From positions 952,281 to 1,016,280 of the forward strand of contig SCFE01000117.1 of the NCBI GenBank assembly GCA_004352715.1: 64,000 nt of DNA, in the 5' to 3' direction. Origin of the DNA: Hofstenia miamia. Lineage: Eukaryota > Xenacoelomorpha > Acoela. This document shows positions 10,871-23,181 of this stretch, one piece after another. The notes under the pieces are model-generated. The model was not told where the DNA came from. It saw only the letters and a list, made by a program, of their open reading frames with translations, and ran no database searches. Within the stretch, counting starts at the first letter, position 1; each line of letters starts with the position of its first letter. A program made the position numbers and the translations under genes.

Positions 10871-11437
10871 AACAGGCACATAATTGCTGTGGAATCACAT
10901 TCGCCAACGGCATAGTATATTTGCAAGGTGTTAATTTAAGTGCATGTACGAACAGATCAAATAAAAGATGTTATTTCCTACATGTAACCTTAACCTAAAG
11001 CGGCCACGATTCGGGCTGTCACTGTTAAAGAGCTATTTGTCGCCCTAGACCCGGTGCAGTTTCCTCCCAAATTGTCGCCAGATCTTACACAATCATTATC
11101 ATTAACAAAATCTTTGATCGACGAAATCTAAAAGGGGTTAATAAATAAATAATTGTAAAGATCAAATGCAGTAGAAGGAAGCCCAATTTATTGTGCACTT
11201 TGCTACATTGTCTCAAATATTTATTACAAAAATCTGTAACTTATTACCTGATTTGTTTACAATTTCAAAGCACAGTTTCCCTTGCAAAGTTAAATGAGCA
11301 ATCACACGTAATTTAAATCGAGGGGCCAAAAACTAACACTATCAAATTAACTACACTTGAAATTCCAAAATTGATTAAAAGAAATTGATACAAATAGGGT
11401 AGCAATGAATCAAAACAATCAAAATGTCAAAAGACAT
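10871..11437 (-). other. Gypsy element body flanking gag
   Basis: No gene. Positions 10905-11300 match 8577-8920. The remainder (to 11437) is AT-rich, with no frame recognised. Retains several CpG sites, unlike the 49-55 kb copy. Confidence 0.55.
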
Positions 11438-12540
11438 ACCACTATTCCAGAGTGCCGAAAATAATAAAAATAAGGCCCCATTGCTGGTTAAACTTGCGTA
11501 GGAGCTTAACTGTGGGATCTGACAGGAGATTTTGCGTCTCCTCTATAATCTCTGCAGCTAAAATGTCGTCCCATGACTTGACTTTGGCGTACTGGGGTCA
11601 CTGGGTAATTTGCATAAGAGTTTCTCTTAGTGTAACCTCCTCACTTCTTAGGCAGAAAAACTTGATCTCTGGTAAATGGGCACTGATTGGACAGTTTCTT
11701 CTTAGGTGGTTAAGTCTCCATGTGAAGGTGTTGTAAAATCTTTCGTAAAGGTGAAGGCCTTTTAGTGCAATCATCAGCGTCAAGAGCGCATCAGTGTCAG
11801 AGGTATGGGCATCTTTGGGACAGATCCTGGTGTTAGGGTAAAAGTGAGTGAAGACCCCTCGTAATGATCCCATGAAAAGCGAGCAGTACTCGTTGACCTG
11901 CGGCAGTGTCATTTCTTTGGGGTCTGTGACCTCAGCTCGTAGCATGGTAATGATCTTGATGCGCTTTGTGACATTGTAATACTGGGTGAGAGTCTCCACA
12001 TTATTGATCCACATGAGATCGCCTGATGCCTGGAAGAGGATGAGGACACGGGGGTCCAGCGTTGCGATCTTGTTGTGCACCTTGGTTAGTTGGGTAGAGA
12101 TCGGTTGTCCCTTTTGAAATATGTCTTTGATAGTAAGTTTGCCATCAATGAACACGCGTTCAGGGTTTCCACCTTCAAGTAAAGTGTCTTTGGTATCCTT
12201 GTATTCCTTTGTCTGCATAGCTTTGTTGATCTTGGACGCAGTAGAGACGTAGTTGATGGAGTCAGGTGTGCAGAGACTTTCCTTCGCCCCTTCTTGACGC
12301 GCCAGAATGGTAGGATGAGAGGAGTCATGATACATAGTGGAGGAATGCAAAGCAGGTTGTGTTTATCCACGTGGTCTTTGATGTTATCTAGTGCGACTCT
12401 TTCCCATAATGTAGCAGTCTCAATAGTAACTGGATAATTTATCTTAGCATCCTTAATTGAATCCCAAAACTGGCTGCAAAGTCCGCACTCATGAATCTTG
12501 GCAATTTGCGAATTTGAGATCCAAAGACAGGAGGTGGAAC
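11438..12540 (-). pseudogene. Gypsy gag, best-preserved copy
   Basis: Read on minus, a first part gives KIHECGLCSQFWDSIKDAK and TLWERVALDNIKDHVDKH. A frame change near 12310 leads into the 250-residue open stretch 12350-11598, with NPERVFIDGKLTIKDIF, ILFQASGDLMWINNVET, YYNVTKRIKIITMLR and AHTSDTDALLTLMIALKG. After a TGA at about 11595 it continues AKVKSWDDILAAEI to a stop near 11438. Copies at 8860-9978 and 63469-64000 share this order. In the last region a CCHC-type knuckle and protease follow on the same strand, which supports Gag. One frameshift and one stop leave it inactive. Confidence 0.75.
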
Positions 12541-12580
12541 ATTCTACGTCAAGGGCTATTTGTCACCCAGGCGATTGTAG
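12534..12580. repeat. Short inverted repeat at gag edge
   Basis: ACATTCTAC and, about 30 bases later, GTAGAATGT form inverted copies of the R2 edge word. It marks the right boundary of the Gypsy homology. Confidence 0.5.
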
Positions 12581-12707
12581 AATGTGAATTTTAACGTTTT
12601 CTCAATAATTATAAAGTTTTCTTTTTAAATTCATAAACTATTAAACAACTGCAAGTACTTTAACAATCATTGATTTGTAGAATGTTTTACAATTTATATT
12701 TAAATTA

Positions 12708-12865
12708 AATATCCCAAAGGCAACTAATTTTTTTCAAAAAGATAAAAAAATCACCAAAAACAAAGGCAAATTATTTTTTTTGAAAAGACAAAACAAATCA
12801 CCAAAGGAAAATTAAATATCCCAAAGGCAAATAATTTTTTTCGAAAAGGCAAAACAAATCGTTAG
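12708..12865. repeat. Imperfect tandem repeat, about 3 units
   Basis: Units of roughly 45-65 bp share the pattern CAAAGGCAA-TAATTTTTTT-GAAAAG-CAAAACAAATCACC. Non-coding. Confidence 0.7.
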
Positions 12866-13123
12866 AGTATTGTATATTAACCTGTGAAAAAATGTATATA
12901 GTTATTTTATCCCTAATTATATTATTATATATAACATGCATTCATTATCTAATATTAAACATATTTAACTTAGTTGATGAAATGTATCTCTAGAAATCTA
13001 CTATTAATGAAACATGTACAACTAATTTATTCATTCTCATTGTATAGAAAATAGTATTATTAAATTTACTAAACTAGCGATTACTTTATTTTAGTCATCC
13101 TTCCCTCATGCTAAATTTGAGTG
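12866..13123. other. AT-rich spacer, no gene
   Basis: No conserved frame or boundary seen. Confidence 0.6.
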
Positions 13124-14000
13124 TCAATTGCATGTTAAATTAATAGCTAGGTNTTTTAATTGAAATTTTGTTCTTAGCTTATGATTGCTATATATAAATC
13201 TAACATTTTCTTTAATTATTGATATTTTTTTGAGTTCTTTGATCATGTTTTCAGTATGAAGTCCTCTATATTCAATCTTAAAACAATCTACATAATTAGT
13301 TTGATTGTTTTTTGATCTTTTGTTTTTAATTAAAATGTCTTCTAATGATTTCTTAATATGTTGATCTATGAAATTATTTGGATATTCATTCTTCTTTAAT
13401 TCGATCTTAAGTTTTCCTATTTCTTGGTTAATTGTTCTATATGTTTCAGATATCTTTTTTTCATTCTTCATTTTCAGTAAGTTTGCATTAAATCTATTTT
13501 CAAAGCAAATTGCAGGTGAATTCTTTGCATTTGCGTGTAATTGAATTCTTTCAAATTCATCACCTTTCAAAATGTTCATCATTTTTTTCTCATAGTCATC
13601 TCTTTTCATTATTGCGATTCCAATACCTTTATCATATGGGACAGCTTTTAAGTCATTTTTCGTAAAAACTCTTGTAGTTTTTTAAATTGTTTATCATATT
13701 TTATATTCTGTGGATTGTTTACATATTTATGCATTATTCCTGTAAGAATTGAATGAGTGTTATTGCAAAGTTGATCTTTTTTTATCAAATAACTTGCTAG
13801 ATCTTCAAATTCAGTAAAAACATCAATTTTTTTGAATTTGAATGTGATGATTTGCTTTGGACCTTTTTCTAATACTTCCAAAATGTAATCAGGTATTACA
13901 ACTTGTTTAAAATTTTTAATGGTGTTTGTTACATTAAAAACATTAATACATTGTTTATAACAAAGCCACTTTATTTTCTTAGTTTGTGATATTTTCTTTT
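13124..14000 (-). pseudogene. Penelope-like retroelement fragment, RT core deleted
   Basis: Read on minus from about 14000: KKIKWLCYKQCINVFNV, FKQVVIPDYILEVLEKGPK, then, after a frame change near 13645, YDKGIGIAIMKRDDYEKKM. This fits the region before the reverse transcriptase fingers in Penelope-like elements (D-K-G then R-D-Y). It then jumps from ISETYRTI to KKNEYPNNFIDQHIKKSL and the C-terminal block YRGLHTENMIKELKK...FIYSNHKLRTKF. The palm with YxDD is absent, so the RT core was lost as a block. A single N lies at 13153. No GIY-YIG domain is seen here; a separate GIY-YIG fragment lies at 37.5 kb. Confidence 0.75.
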
Positions 14001-15520
14001 CCTTTATAATTGACTTAGTGAAAATTCAAATACAGTTAAATATAAAAGCAATGATATCTTGATGCAGACTTCTTGATTTTAATTTTTCACATTTTGCTGT
14101 TAATTCTAGTTTTTTCAATAATTTCTTTCTTTGTTGTTTTCATTAATGATCATATGATAGATTTTTTAAATTTTTTAAAATCTTCTTTATGAAAGCATCT
14201 GTTAGATGGAATTGAAAATTGAGAGAAATTTGGATAGATCTTTAGCTCCTTGCAAGATATAATAAAATCCAAGTCACAATATATTTTCCTTAGAGAGATA
14301 TAACTTTTGAGATATTCCTTTATTTATTTGTTAAAGTGATTTGGATTTCATTTTTGGTAGATAACAATCTTTACAATTGAATACATTTTTGACATTTGAA
14401 CAATAGATAGCAAATTACATTATGTTAACAGTTGTCTGTAGAGAGATGCAACTATGTACACACAGCAGTATAATGGAACTTTACTGTGTTTATAGTTTGT
14501 TACATTTGACAGTTGAACAATAATCCATAGATAAACTATGTTGACGTTACTAAAGCATGCAACTTTCAACACATAAGAATATACACAGCCCACATAATGG
14601 AATTTCACATTGATGAAAGACAACTACTCTGAAAGATTTCATACTTTTCAGTAAACTATTTTTATAATTAAATCTCAGATATTGTCTTGAATCTTAACAC
14701 TTTTTGCAATATTATCTCTAGTTAGTTTTACAGATATTTCTTTTAAAAACATAATCAATTTTATTTTAAAGAATTGCTGCCCAATGTTAAATTAATTATA
14801 TACTTTATCATAAATAGAAGCACTATTTGCTTGTTAATGCATATTTTTAATTGTAAAGTGTTTTATACTGTGATCTATGTCTTCATTTGACTTGTTTATT
14901 AATCATCAACTACCCTGTGAAATTCATAAATTGCAAATACACATTGCATTTGTTTATTACAGCATTCCCATCCCAACATGATGATAAAGTAACACAATAG
15001 ACAAATTGAATAAAGTGATATATATGGTCATTATAAGTAAAATGTAGAATAAATTACATTTTTTGTCTTGTCTTAAACATAAATGTGGGTTTTACCACAT
15101 ACATTTATTAAATATTAGAAATTTTGAGTTTTTGCATAGAATAGTTTTCTGAAAATTTATTTGCTTTGATCATCATATACATTTGGCATTATATTTTTTA
15201 ATGATTTATTAGGTCTTCAATTCAAACATTTGTTATTAAGTTTTACTGAATAATATTTTACATCTTATTTTTTAAAAAAGTAAAAATTTAATTTTCAAAT
15301 GCATGTAATTGTTTTATGATACTGCTGTTAAGTCAAGTTTAATGAAATATATTTCTCAATTTTGTCATGTAAGGTAAAATGAATTTGCAAATTAAATTTG
15401 CTCCAATCAAGATATTACATTTTTGTAACTTTAAACTATTTTTTGCTTAAATTCTAACATGGTGTGATATGCTTGGACATTGTTACAATAAAAATGTCAT
15501 AACTGCACCTTGTCAATAAT
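14001..15520. other. AT-rich intergenic, no gene
   Basis: Nothing recognisable. Short open frames here have low-complexity composition and no motif. Confidence 0.6.
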
Positions 15521-15527
15521 TACTTCA

Positions 15528-15929
15528 TTGGTTGGTACTTTTTATCAACATATGAAATCTTGAAACCAACATAGGGAACCTTGAGATCAACATAGCAAAT
15601 CGTTATGACAATATGAACAAGAAATTTAGCATGAATGAGGTATATGTATCAATTATATCAAAAGAGACATCAAAATTTAGTCTTAGCAGTTGTTTATTGA
15701 GTTGTAATCTGGACTAAATGATGAAATATTACACTTGATTTCATAACAAAACTCATATAAATATTTTAATGTATATATAAGAAAATTTTAAATGACCCAT
15801 CTAATGGTATTAATCTTCATACCTCATTCATGCTAAATTTTTGTTCATATTGTCATAATGATTTGCTATGTCAATCTCAAGAGTCCCTATGTTGGTTTCA
15901 AGATTTCAGGTTGATAAAAAGTACCAACC
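15528..15929. mobile_element. 402-bp foldback MITE with 7-bp duplication TACTTCA
   Basis: The left arm (about 15528-15645) and right arm (about 15820-15929) are inverted copies. They start GGTTGGTACTTTTTATCAAC and include CTTGAAACCAACATAGGGA and TATGACAATATGAACAA, with a loop of about 175 bp. TACTTCA flanks both ends (15521-15527 and 15930-15936). No ORF. The 7-bp duplication does not fix the superfamily (P-like and hAT-like elements make 7-8 bp). Confidence 0.85.
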
Positions 15930-16150
15930 TACTTCAGTTTGCTTAAAATCATAGAATTCAACACTAAAAACTTTGTCTAAAAATTTTGTGCTCAATTGAA
16001 TTTTGTCAAAAACATTTCTTGTTATTCACTTTGCTCAAATCCTAAAAATAAAAATAAAACTTCATCAAAAAATTAATTTGTTCAATTTAACTTTGTCAAA
16101 ATTATTTCATCACTAGATGGCATCCAATAGAATTGATTCATATCCACATG

Positions 16151-16505
16151 AGTAGTATATATAAGGCAGACTTGGCCCCATTGGGACACCCTGAAGTTCT
16201 CGTAACACTTTGCTGATTCATGGATATTGGAAGAGTGCTTTTAGTGAGTCACTGGTTGATTTACAGACCACTAATTGGTTTTCAGTGATGTCACATACTT
16301 GACTAATGTATTTCTTTTGAAAACTGATAATTGGTTTTGTGATGATTCATGTTGGGGGCAATTTAATTGTTTTGATATAATGAGGGCTAATGTTTTTTGT
16401 TAATATACCTCATTATTGTTTTTTTCTTTGAGTTCAGATGATTGCATGTACAGTGTAATTTGGGAAAACTTTCAAAACTGCATTTTGTCTTTGTTAATAT
16501 TCCTT
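16151..16505. repeat. Polinton left terminal inverted repeat
   Basis: Matches the reverse complement of about 26430-26800 with scattered changes and small indels. Landmarks: AAGGCAGACTTGGCCCCATT, CCTGAAGTTCTCGTAACACT, CACATACTTGACTAATG, TTTAATTGTTTTGATATAAT, GGAAAACTTTCAAAAC. A region of about 40 bp present in the right arm (around 26485-26525) is missing here. Confidence 0.92.
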
Positions 16506-17408
16506 GTTAACACAATTATCATAATTTGTATGGAAAATATGAAATGTAGAAATTAAATAAAAAGAGATCACAATCCATTCTAATAAAAATGTTTAAAATT
16601 TTTAGACATTAGTAAAAAACGCATTTTGTCTAGTTTACATGCTAAGACAAAATTCATCAATTTCCAAAATATAAAACCAAATATTTAAGTGAGTGTGGTA
16701 AGGCCTGCATTTTTAAAAACGAGACAAAACACATCTATATTATACATGCTACACTTATAATAATGGTAAATTACACTATTAAATTTTGTCTATTGTATTA
16801 GCTATTTCTGCCAATGTTAATGTGAGTTCATATATTGTCATCAACCTCTGTCTTCATTTCCCATGCATAGATAATTTTTGTCAAGTCTTGTTCATCTGAT
16901 GTCTGTTGATAATCATTCAATGCCACCAATAAAATATATCTAAACATTGATATAAATGTTATGCCTCCGCAAAATTAAAATGGGGAATAATTACACCATG
17001 CAAATAATAATCAAGATTTTTTTATAGACACTCTCTTTTGACATATTAAATTAACGCATAATTACTATCAAATAAATTAATTTGATATATTCACTAGCAA
17101 AAAAATACATCCCATGAAATATGCATGTGTTCCCTCCTCTCTAACATTGGTTGTTTTCTTCCCAATTCTGGTTTTCACATGCCTCGCACTTTTATCTAAC
17201 TTGCATATAATGGATAATCAGAGAATCCCAAAAACATGCTTTTTTTGTTGGGGTAAATGCGTCCAACATTCTTTCTTCTTAATGTGTTATTCAATCATGG
17301 GAATTCATCAATGTGATAGTATTTTCCATTGTTAGTTAATCATCACAAATGTTGGCTAAAAAACAATGTTAATTTAAAATGGAGTTAATATAATTTTACC
17401 TTCAAGAA
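16506..17408. other. Polinton interior, left part, no clear gene
   Basis: No confident ORF. On minus, 16830-16960 gives a short protein-like run (LNDYQQTSDEQDLTK), and 17114-17335 gives broken Cys-containing pieces, possibly decayed genes. The plus-strand open frame at 17114-17335 is hydrophobic and not supported by anything else. Confidence 0.45.
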
Positions 17409-17720
17409 ATGTATAGCATGATAAAACATGCGTTTGATTTTTCAAACTATGCAAGAGCTTCACCATTATATAGTGAAACAAATAAAAAGACGTATTTGAA
17501 GGTTAACGATGAGCTTGGTGGTGATGTCATCAATCAGGTGGTTGCACTAAAGTCTAAAATGTACTCTGTACAGTATTGTTCCAATAGTATATGCAATGAG
17601 AAAGCAAGCACTAAGGGGGTTGTGGGGGCTGTCAAGATGATGAACTTTGATCTCTTCAAATCAATTTTGGATAAAGAGGAAATTGTTCATCATCCAAGCA
17701 AAATATATATAATTAATTTC
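17409..17720 (+). pseudogene. DNA polymerase B C-terminal fragment, inverted second copy
   Basis: FDFSNYARASPLYSETNKK, YLKVNDELGG, LKSKMYSVQY and MMNFDLFKSIL match in order the C-terminus of the minus-strand polymerase (FDFSNYPKNSLLYSDINKK, YLKIKDELGG, LKLKLYSIKY, MMNFDLFNFI). Only the last 100 or so residues are present, on the opposite strand and converging on the main gene. The two differ at many positions, so this is not a recent local duplication. No start context; it is a fragment. The open frame to 17819 runs past the homology. Confidence 0.8.
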
Positions 17721-17839
17721 TTCTACCATATTTATTGTATGAGATTTGTTAGCATCAAAGAGGCATTCTTTCATCAGTTGATGATGGAAAACTTATTTTT
17801 TAAAACATATTGGATCTAAATAAACCTTTTAAAAAAATA

Positions 17840-18250
17840 TAAATAAAATATATTATACCATTTTCAATATAAATTAAGCGTGAGAAACATAGGGTGAATA
17901 ACTTTTTTCAGTTGGCAGAGAATGATTCAGCGGAGTGTAGAGACTAAACTATATATAAATAACCATTCAATTAAAATATATTATACCAATTTCAAGATAA
18001 ATTAAATGTGGGGAGCATTGGAGTGAATAGATTTTCTTCTTGACAAGTGAAATCAAATTATATGATGAAATGTCTAAACACAGAAATAATTTGTAACATT
18101 GTTGATAAAAAACTTATGTGGAGAAATTTAATAAATTTGTATGGACACGGAGAATGAAGGAAACATTGTATGTGGGCAATCAATTATACGATGAAATGTC
18201 TAAACACAGAATTAATTTGTAACATTTTTGATGAAAATTTAACAAATTCG
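17840..18250. repeat. Imperfect direct repeats inside Polinton
   Basis: Two pairs of direct repeats: AAATATATTATACCA-TTTCAA-ATAAATTAA (about 17847 and 17976), and ATGATGAAATGTCTAAACACAG with TTTGTAACATT (about 18061 and 18190). Non-coding, between the two polymerase C-termini. Confidence 0.65.
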
Positions 18251-18763
18251 CATTGAATATGGTGGAGGTAGCATGAGGGAGCAATTATGTAAACAGGATA
18301 AACCATCAACAACAGGGGTAGAACATTGGAAATATTTAAATGTAAAATATAATATTTAATTTTTTAAAAATAAAATTACCATATATCAGGACTTGAAGCA
18401 GATACAACGTGGGAGGGAGAATGAACTGTGAATTACTGCATGTTGGAATCTAAAACATTAATTAATAACCCAATATAAATTTTCACATACCTAGACAAAT
18501 ACGTTTAACCCCATCATCAATTAGTGCAGAGGTAGTAGCAATAATGGACTGTGAATTATTAATCTGTTCAATATCTAAAACAAGAGTATAACATTATAAA
18601 CATGTAAATTGTTATTACCTTTATGTCCATATGGCAGCATTTCTATACTGTTAACAAGATAGCATTTATTATCATAGCATGATAATGCTATATGATTTGA
18701 CGTTTCTACACTAATTGAATGCATATGTGAATGTATTCCAGTCATCAGTCTTCGAATGATGCC

Positions 18764-21700
18764 TTATTGTAATACAATAAAATTGAAAAGGTCAAAATTC
18801 ATCATCTGCTTCACAGAGTGAGTCACACATTTCATGCTAGCCATTTCCAACACCTCGTGACTGTAATTTGTATATTTGATAGAATACAATTTCAGTTTTA
18901 GTGTCACAAGTTGCGATAAAACCCCTCCCCCTAACTCATCCTTTATCTTCAAATATACTTTTTTATTTATATCACTATATAACAGTGAATTCTTTGGATA
19001 GTTGGAGAAGTCAAAATAATGTGAGATGGAGGCTAATTCGGTGTACACATTCTCTGATATAATCCTATACATGAGAGAGTCTGTATCAGAATACAATAAT
19101 GTAATTTGATTCTTAAATGCAGGTTTCATGATCTCATAGTGAAATTTAAACATTATTAACTTGGACAAGTCAAGTATTGTCATTCCAATATAATTTACTT
19201 TGTCCCATAAAATATCTTTCTGGCTCATCATAACTTGTACCAAATCCTTGCTAATGTTGTACGATTTAAACTCTGGTTTCTTTATTAATTTCTCTGCAGA
19301 TTCCAAATCATGTGCAAACTTTATATTTATTTTCTTTTTCAAATTCTCCATAAATTTACCAAATACTGCATTCAACATTAACTTGTAAAAAGCCTTTTCA
19401 AAATCATTTTGTGCAGCTTTTCTTTTCTCAGTGTTGAGGTCAATACACAGTTTCAAAAATGGTCCCTGTTTAAATTCGAGGGCTCTGTGAAATTTTGTAA
19501 TTATTAATCCATGTTCAACATAAAACTTTAATACCTTGTAGTGAACAATGTAATTCTCCTTCTTATAAAATGTTTGCACTAGTTTGGGTATTGGTGTAAC
19601 TTTATTTTTAAATGGTTTTTTATTTCGAGTTGATATGGTGATAAATACTTATCTTCTATTGTCATCTTGTGGGGAGCTAGAGGAAAGTCGAAATGATCGT
19701 CATGTAAATGCTGCAGGTATTCCAGATCAACTTCCACCAAATATCCCGTCTTCAAATCTTGTGGTGTGGACAATATTTTTTCAAGGTTTGCTGAAGACCA
19801 TGATAGACCACCTATAGGAAGGTTTAAACACATGGTTCCAGCATATAGGCTATTGGCGTCACCATAGAACCCATAAGTGGTCTCCTTCTCAGGATCATAG
19901 CCTTCTACCATTGGATTGTTGGCTTTAAAATAACAATCAGAAAACGTGCTGCACACACCTCTGTGAATACTGTCAATTATAAAATTGAATTCTTCTTCAT
20001 CATGTATAGGATCAAGAGAAATTTCTGTATACTTTAACATTGCATGCTAGCTAAAGTTTGATAGTGGGCAGGGTCTAGATTAAATGTCTCCATGCTCTGC
20101 ATTCTAAACTCGCGTATCACATCAAGGAGTAATAATGTATCTGAAATTAAATAGGTGTCATGGTAATTTTTAAAATTTGTACACTCACATAGCACCCATG
20201 TGTTTTGATGCTCAAAATCCAGCTCCTCCTTAGTTATTGGGATTTTTCCAGTTAACCCATCCCTCCAATCTTCTAAATCCGGGAGGCCCAACTTTTGTTC
20301 ACCTAATCCTTCATTTAAAAATTTGTATTTTTCCACTCCAATATTTTTTGCGAGGGTTGACAAACTTGTGGCTATGAATTGATAGCTATCTAAAAACCAG
20401 AGTTCCTCATATATCAGTTTGTAAATTCCGTGTTTATCATTATAACAATCTACAGGCACCATCAAACTGAGTGATAAGAATACTTTGCTTGTACATGGGA
20501 CACATGAAACTTTCTCTCCATCTTTCATCTGTAAAGTTTTTAATAAAATATGCATATTGTATTTGCTCCCCTTATGCATAAACACTGGAGTAAATTGTGG
20601 ACGTCAATTTAAAATATTGCAATTATTGTGTGTGACACCTCTTATTTCTCCAGAAAAATGGCAATGATCTATGACTTTGATGTCCTCATGTGTAAATGGT
20701 TTTTTACAAAATATACATTTTGTTGCTGATGACAACATAACTCTCCTCTGCTCCTCTGATATTATTAGTTCATGATGGCATTGTTTCATCTCATATGACT
20801 GTTTTGCCAATTTCCGTAAATGATTCCATCCATGCTCCATACATTGTTCACCAGTATATATTTCGCATGTTAATAGTTTGTCCATACTGCTTGTCGCCAC
20901 ACAGATACCCAAAGGAATTTGTTCAACATCTTGTGTTGTATAGTTTGTAGATGGATTTGGTTGAACACTATAAACTTTTCTGGAAATCGCCTCTATATCC
21001 AGAGTACCAACCATGGGAATGTAATTTTGAGCACTGTAAGCTTTAAATTTGATTTTATCTGATTGGCTCAGGAAAGTAATGTTTGGTTCTGATACCCCAT
21101 TGCACTTAATCTCGTGTTTTGATAAATTTTCTTGGGTCTTGAATCCAGATAAACATTTTGACAAAAGAAATCCCGTTTTCTATTCATAAAAAACTGGAGA
21201 CATGCATTTAAATTTGTAATAGCAAGGTAGTGACTCTTTTCTCCTTCTTCTATTAACAACAAATTAACTGTCTCCTGATGATGGCATGGAGACATATATG
21301 CTGGCATAAGACATCATTCATTTAGCGAGTATACATTAACATTTAACGAGTTCCAAGTTTCAAAAATACATACATTGTTGATTGACAATGGAAATGTTAA
21401 ACCAGAATATTTTAACTCAGGAAGAAATTTCTGCATTTGTGTTATTTCACTCTGGTTTTTATTTTCTGGGTGCAGACAGGCTAAGATGGAATAGACAAAG
21501 CAGAGGTTGGATTGACAAATTTTCAGGTTTACAAGGAATTTGTTTCTTTTTAGATATTCAGGTAGTGGAATGTATGATCCTCCATGATTGGGGCGATATT
21601 TTGATACACGCAGTCCAACTCTATTGATATTTTTTAAAATAAATCCGCTCCCATTTGTTGCATAAATACAAATATAGCTAGCAATTTCATTGACTAGACT

Positions 21701-22114
21701 ATAGAAATTACTTTCACTTAGTCCTGATCTAAACACCGACACAGGGTGTGATGTTGGATGGAGAATGGCGACCTTTTCTTCATCATTTTCAATGGGTTTC
21801 ACCATCTCAATCTCACACACTAAATAAATTTTTCCAGAATAATGCATGGAAACCTTGTTCGAGATTACTTGTCATATTGAATCATAATGATTGGAGAAAG
21901 CCTCATATATATCAATTGAGTTAAGGTTATTTGAAAGATAACTCACAAATGCCCCTCTGCATGCATTTTCTGATCTGAGTATGGCCTATTCATTATCATT
22001 GTTCAAAGTTGAATTTGCCGAAATCTCATTGGGGTGGTTTTTATCAATATGCTTATGTAGCTCAGCCTTGCTTCCAAAATAAGTCTTGCAATAGAGGCAA
22101 AAATTAACTACCAT
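18764..22114 (-). pseudogene. Protein-primed family B DNA polymerase (Polinton PolB), frameshifted
   Basis: About 1115 residues if unbroken, the usual Polinton PolB size. From ATG at 22114: C2H2 finger CLYCKTYFGSKAELHKHIDKNH; then YIPLPEYL and the block before LACLHPENKN; exonuclease motif I LDIEA; a Cys/His insert with CIFCKKPF and DHCHFSGEIRGVTHNNCN; exonuclease motifs FLDSYQF and YLISDTLLLLDV; motif A FYGDANSLYAGTM; motif B KLMLNAVFGKFMEN; motif C YSDTDSL (DTDS at 19076-19087). Catalytic residues are intact, but frame changes occur near 19579, 20037, 20595, 21160 and 21310, plus a stop near 21860. It would replicate the element using a terminal protein; as read it is inactive unless these are sequencing errors. 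Confidence 0.92.
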
Positions 22115-23181
22115 GCATCTATGCCTTGATCATAAATGAGACCTTACTTTTTGTGGGGAGGGGTTATTATATTGACACAAACCACAGAAATATTGAGACG
22201 GTGTCTTTGGTCTAAATAGACCAGCTATTAGTAAGGTGTGAGAGAAAATTGGGAAAAATTAAAAACACGGAAAAGAATAATTTAAATTTTAACATAAAAC
22301 ACAATTCGTTTTCAAAAGATCAAAAAATTTTGTTTTTGACAAGCATTTGAATTTTAAAAAATATTAGCCACAACAAGGAAAATTTATATAAACACGGTAT
22401 ATAATAATAATGTATGTAAAACATGTAATCAGTAATAGACATATAAAACAAGTAATACACATGCATTATTTAAAACTCATTTAAACAAAATTACGTTTAA
22501 CTAAATAAATAACATCTCAATCACCCACAAAAAACAGGGTGTTAGATAAAAAATTGACAGTGTAATGTAAAATATATATTTATGCATGCATCAACAAAAA
22601 TAAACAATCAATAAAAAATCAGATAATACACACGCATGTTTAAACGAAATTACATTTTAACATAATAAATTGAGTATTCACCCAATGGCATTATTTAAAA
22701 TAAAATTAAATTAAGTGATAACACATTGTATTTTTTAAAACTCTTTTAAACAAATTTATGTTTAACTAAATAAATAACATCTCAATCACCCTAAAAAACT
22801 GGGGTGCTAGATAAAAAAAATGTAACATTCTTAAAAAATAGTTAACATGCATTATTCCAACAAAAAATTAAGATAAATAGTTGGTAGCGACTAACATGTA
22901 AACATTATGAGAATGTCTATTTTGACAAAAACAAAAACACAATGCTTTTAAACATAATTATGCAATTATAAAAATACGTAGAGAGTTGACAATCTTATAG
23001 CATGACAAAAAATCTCTGGTGAATCACACTCAAATAAACGTGTTTTACCATGTTTTCAAATTAAAAAACATTGTCAAGAGCATTGGATTATTTAAATTGT
23101 AAAAACTCTATCGTGTTTTTTTAAAAATGTAAAAGATTGCAAACACAATTTTCAAAATAAGAAACACATGCTAGAGCTTAC
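22115..23181. repeat. AT-rich Polinton spacer with a direct repeat pair
   Basis: No gene seen. Bases 22471-22553 and 22736-22819 are near-identical direct repeats (TTTAACTAAATAAATAACATCTCAATCACCC core). Further ACATGCATTATT-type words occur around them. Confidence 0.65.

Noticed and set aside
13648-13881. Independent small gene
   Set aside because: It joins the neighbouring frame as one Penelope-like fragment.
22115-23181. Direct repeats as a CRISPR-like array
   Set aside because: Only two copies, no regular spacing, eukaryotic context.
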